DNA from: a virus | Virus record (IMG/VR): IMGVR_UViG_3300025120_000543 | Span: 1 to 24,074 of that record | DNA length: 24,074 bases | Reading direction: 5' to 3' (one strand) | Made by a program: the position numbers and the translations under genes | The notes under the pieces: generated by a model | Told to the model about the DNA's origin: nothing | What the model saw: only the letters and a program-made list of their open reading frames with translations | The model's database searches: none | Shown here: positions 6,829 through 12,815 of the stretch, piece by piece | Position numbering within the stretch: position 1 is the first letter of the stretch | Layout: each line of letters begins with the position of its first letter

Positions 6829-7208
6829 AGTTTGTAATAAAGGATAGTAAAGACAAGCAAAGTCTGATAAACTATTTAAAAGAATTAGGAAACGATTACA
6901 TAGTAGATGTAAAGAAGCAAAGAAACAATAGATCAAATATGCAGAATAACTATTATTGGAAATGTATTGTGCAAGAATTAGGAAATTCACTTGGCTATTT
7001 TCCACAAGAAATGCATGATATACTTAGGGCTAAGTTTCTTAATGAATGGGAGATGTTAGAGATAAACGATAAGAAGGTAGGTATAAACAAGATAGGAAGT
7101 ACGGCAACACTAAACACTAAAGCCTTTGAAATCTATGCAGAACAAATAAGGATATGGGCTATGACAGAGTTAGGAATAAGATTAATGCTACCAAATGAAT
7201 ATAACTAA
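6825..7208 (+). CDS. ninB: NinB-like recombination mediator (Orf family)
   Basis: A 127-residue protein. The sequence KKQRNNRSNMQNNYYWKCIV followed by QELGNSLGYFPQEMHDILRA and KFLNEWEM, then GSTATLNTKAFEIYAEQIRI and WAMTELGIRLMLPNEY, matches the pattern of NinB/YbcN-type phage recombination proteins. These are related to lambda Orf, which helps load recombinases or annealing proteins onto SSB-coated DNA. The start is a TTG overlapping the previous stop by four bases; there is no ATG upstream in frame, and the next in-frame Met would cut into the conserved part. With NinG and a possible SSB in the same early region it suggests a lambda-like recombination set. Confidence 0.7.
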   Translation: MKFVIKDSKDKQSLINYLKELGNDYIVDVKKQRNNRSNMQNNYYWKCIVQELGNSLGYFPQEMHDILRAKFLNEWEMLEINDKKVGINKIGSTATLNTKAFEIYAEQIRIWAMTELGIRLMLPNEYN

Positions 7209-7221
7209 TTTCTATTATATA
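7209..7221 (+). promoter_or_regulatory. TCTATTATATA motif, copy 1 (before terminase cluster)
   Basis: TTTCTATTATATA stands just after the stop of the NinB-like gene and 30 bases before the ATG of the small gene at 7252. The 11-base core TCTATTATATA recurs at 9009, 18386, 19135 and 21562. An ATG two bases after the motif (7223) opens only an eight-codon frame (MNQLTKLN) that stops at 7249. It may be a late promoter element or a translation leader element. Confidence 0.45.
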
Positions 7222-7251
7222 AATGAATCAGTTAACTAAATTAAACTAATC

Positions 7252-7449
7252 ATGGAAAAAAAAAGATATAGATTTTCTGATTGGATAGCTTATGTAAAAG
7301 AAAAAGAATTAACAATATCTAATATATCTAAAAATGAAATTTTTGTATCAGCATTATATTATTTTGATTATTATAATGAAGAATTAGATTATGAAACAAA
7401 TTATATTAATTATATGAATCGCGAAGGTTATTATATATATAAACAATAA
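7252..7449 (+). CDS. Small acidic Tyr-rich hypothetical protein (65 aa)
   Basis: A 65-residue protein, MEKKRYRFSDWIAYVKEKEL at the start and then very rich in Tyr, Asn and Glu (YYFDYYNEELDYETNYIN). No domain is recognised. It is the first gene after the motif at 7209 and the last before the terminase genes. AT-rich codon choice alone may account for the many Tyr and Asn codons. I infer a small accessory protein and nothing more. Confidence 0.55.
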   Translation: MEKKRYRFSDWIAYVKEKELTISNISKNEIFVSALYYFDYYNEELDYETNYINYMNREGYYIYKQ

Positions 7450-7453
7450 AACA

Positions 7454-7726
7454 ATGGACGGCAGAATAAACAATAAAGGCACAAAAGGAAATAAAGGTGG
7501 TAGACCAAGCAAAGCAGAAGAACAAAAGTTAATAGAGAATTTAACTCCTATGAATCCTGATGCTTTAAAGTCATTAGAGATAGGCTTAAAGAATAAAGAA
7601 CAATGGGCAGTTAAATTATTCTTTGAATACTTTTATGGTAAGCCACAACAAAGAGTAGATGTAACAACGAATTTTGAGAGTTTAAACATACCTATAATAA
7701 ACTTCATTGAATCCGAAACTGAATAA
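7454..7726 (+). CDS. terS: Probable terminase small subunit
   Basis: A 90-residue protein immediately before the large terminase gene and overlapping it by 20 bases. It begins with a flexible Gly/Lys-rich head (NKGTKGNKGGRPSKAEEQKL) as often seen in small terminases, followed by helices (MNPDALKSLEIGLKNKEQWA) and the segment KLFFEYFYGKPQQRVDV, which is common in this role ('.a.kyl.e...GkP.q'). The small subunit recognises the packaging site on phage DNA and regulates the motor. The call rests mainly on position and these short features. It is shorter than most small terminases. Confidence 0.65.
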   Translation: MDGRINNKGTKGNKGGRPSKAEEQKLIENLTPMNPDALKSLEIGLKNKEQWAVKLFFEYFYGKPQQRVDVTTNFESLNIPIINFIESETE

Positions 7727-8915
7727 AAAGTATAGTGTTCTATTTTCTTCTGATTGTAGATACTATATAATTACAGGGGGAAGGGGATCAGGTAAATCAT
7801 TTGCTGCTACAGTATTTTTAACACTACTAACAATGACTAAAGGTGTTAGAGTGTTGTTTACAAGATACACAATGGTATCTGCACACCTTTCTATTATACC
7901 AGAGTTCTTAGAAAAGATAGGACTATTAAATTTTACAAGTATATTTAGTATTAATAAAGCAGAGGTAGTCAATACATCAACAAATAGTGATATACTATTT
8001 AGAGGTATTAAAACAAGTTCTGGTAATCAGACTGCATCTCTTAAATCATTACAAGGTATTAGTTGTTGGGTGTTAGATGAAGCTGAAGAATTAATAGATG
8101 AGAACATATTTGATACTATTGATTTAAGTATAAGAGAGAAAAATATACAGAATAGAATTATATTAATACTTAACCCTACAACTAAAGAACATTGGATATA
8201 TAGAAAGTTCTTTGAAAGCAGAGGGATTGAATCAGGTTATAACGGCATTAAAGATGATGTGTGTTACATTCATTCAACTTACTTAGACAATAAGCAGAAC
8301 CTATCTGAAAGTTTCTTAGAAAGGATATATAGACTAAAACGAAATAACCCTAAAAAGTATTTACATAAGATTCTTGGTGGTTGGTTAGACAAAGCAGAGG
8401 GTGTAGTATTTGATAATTGGAAGATAGGAGAGTTTAATCCTAACAATCTACAAACATCTTGTGGTATGGACTTTGGCTTTTCTATTGATCCTGATTCTTT
8501 AACAGAAGTAGCTATAGACAAAACACATAAGAAAATATATATTAAAGAGCATATTTACAGAAATGGTTTAAAATCACACGAATTAGCTAAAATAATACTA
8601 GAAAAGGTACAGAACAAGCTAATAATTGCAGATAGTGCAGAACCAAGATTAATAGAAGATTTAAGATATTTAGGTGTAAACATTAAACCTGTAAAGAAAG
8701 GAACGATAGAAAGTGGTATAACTCGTATGCAAGACTATCAACTAATAGTATCTGCCGAATCAACTAACATAGCTAAAGAGTTAAACAATTATGTGTATGC
8801 AGATAAAGGTTCTAAGCTATATGTGGATAGTTGGAATCATGCTATTGATGGAATAAGGTATAACGTAATATATCATTTAGACAATCCAAACTTAGGTAAA
8901 TACTATGTGCAATAA
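7707..8915 (+). CDS. terL: Terminase large subunit (Terminase_3/PBSX-like)
   Basis: A 402-residue packaging motor and nuclease. The N-terminal ATPase has Walker A GGRGSGKS (24-31), Walker B WVLDEAEE (121-128) and the coupling motif LILNPT (153-158). The C-terminal RNase H-like nuclease carries acidic residues Asp255 (CGMDFGFS), Asp309 (IADSAEP) and Asp381 (HAIDGIRY), which bind the catalytic metals. The start is TTG at 7707: no ATG lies between it and the Walker A motif, and it gives the usual short leader. A hairpin follows directly after the stop. A portal gene, the usual next gene, is not present. Confidence 0.95.
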   Translation: MNPKLNKKYSVLFSSDCRYYIITGGRGSGKSFAATVFLTLLTMTKGVRVLFTRYTMVSAHLSIIPEFLEKIGLLNFTSIFSINKAEVVNTSTNSDILFRGIKTSSGNQTASLKSLQGISCWVLDEAEELIDENIFDTIDLSIREKNIQNRIILILNPTTKEHWIYRKFFESRGIESGYNGIKDDVCYIHSTYLDNKQNLSESFLERIYRLKRNNPKKYLHKILGGWLDKAEGVVFDNWKIGEFNPNNLQTSCGMDFGFSIDPDSLTEVAIDKTHKKIYIKEHIYRNGLKSHELAKIILEKVQNKLIIADSAEPRLIEDLRYLGVNIKPVKKGTIESGITRMQDYQLIVSAESTNIAKELNNYVYADKGSKLYVDSWNHAIDGIRYNVIYHLDNPNLGKYYVQ

Positions 8916-8916
8916 A

Positions 8917-8948
8917 AAAAGGTGCAATTCTAAGAATTAACACCTTTT
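8917..8948 (+). terminator. Hairpin terminator after terminase genes
   Basis: AAAAGGTG (8917-8924) pairs exactly with CACCTTTT (8941-8948), and AATTC/GAATT inside (8926-8930, 8934-8938) extends the stem. It begins two bases after the terL stop. The T run after the stem is short, and the A and T runs flank both sides, so it may stop transcription in either direction. The next cluster begins with a TCTATTATATA motif about 60 bases on. Confidence 0.65.
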
Positions 8949-8962
8949 AACTAATTAAAGCT

Positions 8963-9001
8963 ATGAAAACGATGCAATATTACGATATTAAACTATATTA
9001 A
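8963..9001 (+). other. Very short open frame between terminator and motif (12 codons)
   Basis: ATG at 8963 opens MKTMQYYDIKLY and stops at 9001, filling most of the space between the hairpin and the motif at 9007. It could be a leader peptide or mere chance; nothing about it is conserved or diagnostic. The interval 8949-9006 otherwise shows no structure. Confidence 0.15.
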
Positions 9002-9006
9002 CCAAA

Positions 9007-9019
9007 TTTCTATTATATA
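9007..9019 (+). promoter_or_regulatory. TCTATTATATA motif, copy 2 (before tail cluster)
   Basis: TTTCTATTATATA lies three bases before the ATG at 9023 and about 60 bases after the terL hairpin. The placement between a terminator and a new gene cluster fits a transcription start region. The very short distance to the start codon would give an almost leaderless message, or else the motif acts in translation. Confidence 0.45.
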
Positions 9020-9022
9020 ATA

Positions 9023-9667
9023 ATGAAAGTAAAGATTAACAAAGAGGGTAAAGAAAAGAATTACAACTTAATTAAAAGTTGGAATGATGTTACTTTAGAT
9101 AAATGGGTTAAACTTATAAGTAGAAGGAAAAAAACTAAAACACAAGATGCACTAGATACTATTAGTGTTTTATCTGATATACCTAAGAAACTTATAAATG
9201 AATTAGCTATAGGAGATGTTGCGATATTATTAAAAAAAATATCAGATTTACAAGCAAAAGAAGATACTAAACTTAAAAAGATAATTAAATTAGATGGAAT
9301 AGAGTATGGCTTCCACCCTAACTTAGAAGAAATAACATTAGGAGAGTATGCTGATATAGAAACATATTTAAAGAATGGCTTAGAAGATAACTTAACTAAA
9401 TTGATAGCAGTCCTTTATAGACCAATAACAGAGAGAGATGGTAAAGATTATTCTATAGAGGCTTATGGTGTAAGTGATTCAAGAATGAGAGCAAAGAAAT
9501 TTGAGAAAATGAAAGCAAGAGATGTAAATAGTTCTTTAGTTTTTTTTTGGACTTTAGGGAAAGAACTGTCAATAATTTTGCCATTGTATTTAATGGAACA
9601 GAGCAAGATGATACTAGACAAAATGCAGGAGAACAATTTGCAGACAAGTGGGGTTGGTTTGGTGTAA
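9023..9667 (+). CDS. Tail assembly chaperone-like protein (gpG analogue, zero frame)
   Basis: A 214-residue, mainly helical protein. It begins MKVKINKEGKEKNYNLIKSW and contains a block of the type KLDGIEYGFHPNLEEITLGE then YADIETYL, then ITERDGKDYSIEAYG, that I recall in flavobacterial phage tail clusters. After SSLVFF (residues 170-175) the frame continues 39 more residues. At that point the DNA has nine T in a row (9540-9548), and a second frame, closed by a TAG at 9529-9531, opens just upstream of the run and continues to 9792. That is the arrangement of lambda gpG/gpGT tail chaperones, which help the tail tube form around the tape measure. No homology to gpG can be claimed from the sequence alone. 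Confidence 0.6.
   Translation: MKVKINKEGKEKNYNLIKSWNDVTLDKWVKLISRRKKTKTQDALDTISVLSDIPKKLINELAIGDVAILLKKISDLQAKEDTKLKKIIKLDGIEYGFHPNLEEITLGEYADIETYLKNGLEDNLTKLIAVLYRPITERDGKDYSIEAYGVSDSRMRAKKFEKMKARDVNSSLVFFWTLGKELSIILPLYLMEQSKMILDKMQENNLQTSGVGLV
9540..9548 (+). promoter_or_regulatory. Probable -1 frameshift slippery site (T9)
   Basis: In the zero frame the codons read GTT TTT TTT TGG, so a T TTT TTT heptamer (9541-9547) lets both tRNAs slip back one base and continue TTG GAC TTT. The fused product would have 175 residues from the first frame and 81 from the second (256 in all). The second frame has a stop (9529-9531) just upstream of the run and then none for 86 codons. No decisive downstream hairpin was worked out. 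Confidence 0.55.
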
Positions 9668-9792
9668 TGCACAGGTTGTGTAATGGAGAGATAATAAACT
9701 TAGAAAGAATAACTAATCTTAGCCTGTACGAATGTTTGACTTGGCTAACTTATGAAACAGATTTAAACGAAACAAAAGCAGTTAAACAATGA
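9547..9792 (+). CDS. Frameshift extension of chaperone (gpT analogue)
   Basis: This frame encodes LDFRERTVNNFAIVFN at the junction, then a polar stretch, then ADKWGWFGVMHRLCNGEIIN and LERITNLSLYECLTWLTYE. The Trp/Gly and Leu/Cys pattern looks like a real conserved domain, similar to short proteins I recall downstream of chaperone-like genes in Bacteroidota phages. It has no good start of its own near its beginning. One alternative is independent initiation at ATG 9667, which shares a TAATG with the stop of the zero-frame gene and would give 41 residues but leave out the WGWF part. The other, which I prefer, is synthesis by -1 frameshifting at the T9 run. Its stop overlaps the next ATG by four bases. 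Confidence 0.55.
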   Translation: MDFRERTVNNFAIVFNGTEQDDTRQNAGEQFADKWGWFGVMHRLCNGEIINLERITNLSLYECLTWLTYETDLNETKAVKQ

Positions 9793-10283
9793 CATACTTT
9801 AAAGATTACAACAATACTATAAACACCCTAAAGAAATTAGGAGAGCAGCACTATATGATTAAGACAATTACCACAGGAGATATATGGAGTGTTGATCTTG
9901 CTAAAAACTCTTACTTCCCATTGATGCACATCACACCTGTTAATGCAGTAGCAGGAACACATCAGATGACTATTAACTTTCAAATTTTTATAATGGATTT
10001 AGTATTTCCAGATTTAAGTAATGAACAAGAAGTATTATCTGACTGCTTACAAATATGTAATGACTTAATAGGTACGTTTAAAAATGGAGAAAGTTTACTT
10101 TTATCTAATCAAGGTTTAGATGCTTTACCTAAATACTTTACTGATGGAGATATAAATATAGAACCTTTCACAGAAAGATTTGATAATGCACCTACAGGTT
10201 GGGTATTTACTTTGCCTGTAATAATAGAAAACGAATACAACACTTGTATAGCACCACAAGCAACAACAGATGCAATACAATAA
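9789..10283 (+). CDS. Possible tail terminator/tail completion protein
   Basis: A 164-residue protein. The pattern HYMIKTITTGDIWSVDLAKN then SYFPLMHITP near the start, INFQIFIMDLVFPDLSNEQE in the middle, and PFTERFDNAPTGWVFTLPVI near the end recalls a family found in tail clusters of Bacteroidota phages, with the shape (short alpha/beta domain that measures about 160 residues) of tail terminator proteins. The function is inferred from size and position after the chaperone-like gene. It overlaps the preceding frame by ATGA and the following 29-codon frame by TAATG. Confidence 0.5.
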   Translation: MTYFKDYNNTINTLKKLGEQHYMIKTITTGDIWSVDLAKNSYFPLMHITPVNAVAGTHQMTINFQIFIMDLVFPDLSNEQEVLSDCLQICNDLIGTFKNGESLLLSNQGLDALPKYFTDGDINIEPFTERFDNAPTGWVFTLPVIIENEYNTCIAPQATTDAIQ

Positions 10284-10372
10284 TGTTTGAGATATTAAAG
10301 AGATTAAATAAGATAAAGATAGGTAAAGTAATAATTAAAATAATACCACCACAAATAACAATTAAATTATAA
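10283..10372 (+). CDS. Tiny basic protein (29 aa) filling the gap
   Basis: ATG 10283 overlaps the preceding stop as TAATG, the same link used at 11355, 12815 and 15646. The frame stops at 10372, three bases before the next gene. The product MFEILKRLNKIKIGKVIIKI plus nine residues is basic and amphipathic. The exact fit into the gap and the coupled start argue for a real gene; the small size and the simple AT-rich composition argue for caution. No function can be given. Confidence 0.4.
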   Translation: MFEILKRLNKIKIGKVIIKIIPPQITIKL

Positions 10373-10375
10373 AAT

Positions 10376-10825
10376 ATGGCAGACTTAACAACAACACTTT
10401 CAGAATCCGTTGTCTTAAATGGATCGGTAAGAGGTAGCACAAACACTTTAACAACAACAGGTATAAACAATGTATATGAAAGAATTGTAACTTGTACTCA
10501 TTCACAAGCAACTACTTTAGTAGCTTTTAACACTAACTCTTATGGTGCAGTAGTACAATTAGATAAAGAAGATGTTAGATACATTAGAATCACTAATCTT
10601 AATGCTACAATATCTGTAGAGATAGCAGTAGTAGGTGCAGCAACTTTATACCAAATAACTTTAAAAGCAGGACAATCACATATATTAGGTGCAGCAGATA
10701 ATATTATGTTAGCTGAAGCAGACACTACTCCAAGTTATGGAACAATGGCTGCATTACAAAACATATCTGTTACTCCTATAGGAACTACTAATGTTGATTT
10801 AGAAGTATTTGTTGCTAGTGTATAG
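10376..10825 (+). CDS. Small beta-rich virion protein (149 aa)
   Basis: The protein is low in charge and rich in Thr, Val, Ala and Asn, typical of an all-beta virion component. It starts MADLTTTLSESVVLNGSVRG and contains KEDVRYIRITNLNATISVEI and YQITLKAGQSHILGA. I recall similar proteins ('ESV.LNG..RG....T..I..VY.RI') in marine phages, where they are structural proteins of unknown place. A tail-tube or decoration role is possible but not shown. It lies in the tail cluster and its TAG stop overlaps the GTG of the next gene (TAGTG). Confidence 0.6.
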   Translation: MADLTTTLSESVVLNGSVRGSTNTLTTTGINNVYERIVTCTHSQATTLVAFNTNSYGAVVQLDKEDVRYIRITNLNATISVEIAVVGAATLYQITLKAGQSHILGAADNIMLAEADTTPSYGTMAALQNISVTPIGTTNVDLEVFVASV

Positions 10826-11355
10826 TGGAAGCTATAGAGAAATATCTAGAAAGTTTTGGTAAATATGTTGTTCAACAAGCCAGAACTAATTTAACTAAAG
10901 GCAAAAAAAATGTAACTAAGGATTTATACAATTCTATTAAATTTACAGTTACTGACAATGCTCAAGGTTATAATGTTTCTTTTTCTATGGATAGTTACGG
11001 AGAGTTTGTAGACAAAGGAGTTTCTGGAAATAAAAAGATACAAGAGTTTACTACCTTTGATGGTAGAAAGGTAGCAAGTCCTTTTAAATACACATCTAAA
11101 CAACCACCTGCAAAACCTATATCTAAATGGGTAAGTATGAAGGGTATTAAAGGTAGAGATAAAAAAACAGGTAGATATATAACTAATATGTCTTTAGCTT
11201 TTTTAATAGCTAAGAAGATCAAAAGAGATGGTATTAAAAGCCTTAGTTTTTTTCAAAGACCTTTAGGTTTAGGATTAAATAGATTACCAAATGATATATT
11301 AATATCACTAAAAGAAGAAATATTAAATAATTTAAAAACAATAACTGCAAAATAA
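10825..11355 (+). CDS. HK97-gp10-like head-tail/tail completion protein
   Basis: A 176-residue basic protein beginning with GTG at 10825 (TAGTG overlap). The head region EKYLESFGKYVVQQARTNLT, the central DSYGEFVDKGVSG and later ITNMSLAFLIAKKIKRDGIK then FFQRPL fit small completion proteins of the gp10 kind, in which 'Y..fvdkGvsG' and a final basic helix are common. Such proteins help join or finish tails. The similarity is my own pattern reading. It is translationally coupled to the genes on both sides (TAGTG, TAATG). Confidence 0.5.
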   Translation: MEAIEKYLESFGKYVVQQARTNLTKGKKNVTKDLYNSIKFTVTDNAQGYNVSFSMDSYGEFVDKGVSGNKKIQEFTTFDGRKVASPFKYTSKQPPAKPISKWVSMKGIKGRDKKTGRYITNMSLAFLIAKKIKRDGIKSLSFFQRPLGLGLNRLPNDILISLKEEILNNLKTITAK

Positions 11356-12815
11356 TGATTATAGAACAAAGACCATTATACAATACTTTACCTGTAGGTC
11401 AAGATATTATATTTACAGTATCAGATAATACAATAGTAGCTACCAAATTTAGAGTTAATTTTACTGCACAAGTTTATGTAGCTGATGAAGTAAGTAGTTT
11501 AGGTCTTGCATCTTCATTAGTAGCTAATTTAAAAGTTACACCAAACAACAAAGGAGTTGGTATATTTTCTTTACAATCAATATTAGAAAGTTATGTAGAA
11601 CCACAACAAGAAGGGGTTAATTATTTATCTACAAGTATAAGTAAATTTAAAGGTATTGATTATAGTTTAGACAATCCACACCCAATTCATTTAATAGATA
11701 AATATTGTGTTAACACAAAAAATACTAGATATTTTCAAATTTCATTTAATATAGATTATTTTGATACTGCAACTTCAATTGATAGATTAAGTTTTTTAAA
11801 ACCATTGTCATCTGAAATATATTTGTTTTTCAATGGAGTTTTAGATTATGATGAACCTTTAGTTTTAGAAAAAAACAATTATGGATTTAATATTAATGTA
11901 CCTAAAATTATATTTAACGATTCTTATGGGAGTTTAGGTAAGTTTATTAGTAATGCACCTATAGAACAAGATGCTAGATTAAGTGATTATGGAACTTTAT
12001 CTTTTTTTAGTTGGTTAAATGTTTCTACAAATAGTTTTCAAGTAGGTACAGATGATACTTTAGTTTTTAAAGTAGATAATATAGAAATTAGTTTATACAA
12101 TAGTTCTGGAACATTAATAACAAGTCCTTTTCAAATTGAATGTGTTGATATAAATGGTGGTTGGCAATATCCTTCTGATTTTGCTGCAACTAGAATTTTA
12201 TATTTTGGTGCTTTTCCTGCTAATTTAGATGGTTGGAGTACCGAGTGGGATACACATAAAGCCAATGTATCTTATTATACTATATTAGCTTATGATGATC
12301 AAACTAATCCTATAAGTCAATTATATAAAATCAATATAGTTGATAGTGCTTGTAAAGGATTTGAACCAATTAGATTAACTTGGCTTAATCAATGGGGTAC
12401 TTGGGATTATTATACTTTTAGAAAAAAATCTGTTAAATCTTTAAACACAAATAGAACATCATATACCCAACAAAGTGGTACTTGGAATGATAGCACTTTT
12501 AGAATTAATGGTTATAAAGGTGGTAAGAAAAATTTTAGGGTAAATTCTAAACAATTAATTACTGTTAACACAGATTTTGTTAAAGATGAAGATGCAGTAT
12601 GGTTTGAAGATTTAATAAATAGCACAGATGTTTATATTTTAAATGGTTATAATGACCAAATAAATGATAGTAGAAGTGGCATAACAAATAAATATGTAGT
12701 ACCTGTTACTTTAACAACATCAAGTTATGTTAGAAAAACTAAAGTAAATGATAAGTTAATACAATATACTTTTCAAATAGAAAAAACACATAACAAAAGA
12801 ACACATTCTGTATAA
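11355..12815 (+). CDS. Tail tip/baseplate protein (distal-tail-like)
   Basis: A 486-residue beta-rich protein with no signal peptide. It opens MIIEQRPLYNTLPVGQDIIF TVSD, has a long Asn/Ser/Thr-rich middle, and near residue 335-345 carries IRLTWLNQWGTWDYYTFRKK, followed by SLNTNRTSYTQQSGTWNDS. From my knowledge of Bacteroidota siphophages the 'lNk.G.wDyf.F..ks' block marks a tail-tip structural protein placed just before the larger hub protein. Here it indeed precedes the 943-residue gene and shares a TAATG with it. Assigning it as the distal tail protein is inference. Confidence 0.55.
   Translation: MIIEQRPLYNTLPVGQDIIFTVSDNTIVATKFRVNFTAQVYVADEVSSLGLASSLVANLKVTPNNKGVGIFSLQSILESYVEPQQEGVNYLSTSISKFKGIDYSLDNPHPIHLIDKYCVNTKNTRYFQISFNIDYFDTATSIDRLSFLKPLSSEIYLFFNGVLDYDEPLVLEKNNYGFNINVPKIIFNDSYGSLGKFISNAPIEQDARLSDYGTLSFFSWLNVSTNSFQVGTDDTLVFKVDNIEISLYNSSGTLITSPFQIECVDINGGWQYPSDFAATRILYFGAFPANLDGWSTEWDTHKANVSYYTILAYDDQTNPISQLYKINIVDSACKGFEPIRLTWLNQWGTWDYYTFRKKSVKSLNTNRTSYTQQSGTWNDSTFRINGYKGGKKNFRVNSKQLITVNTDFVKDEDAVWFEDLINSTDVYILNGYNDQINDSRSGITNKYVVPVTLTTSSYVRKTKVNDKLIQYTFQIEKTHNKRTHSV

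Noticed and set aside
9540-9548. T9 run read as a sequencing or assembly error splitting one gene
   Set aside because: Both frames after the run look like real protein and both stay open well past it, which fits programmed frameshifting better than a single broken gene; the raw reads would still be worth viewing.
9453-9672. Two minus-strand open frames opposite the frameshift region
   Set aside because: They come from A/T-rich runs opposite two overlapping plus-strand frames and have no recognisable features.
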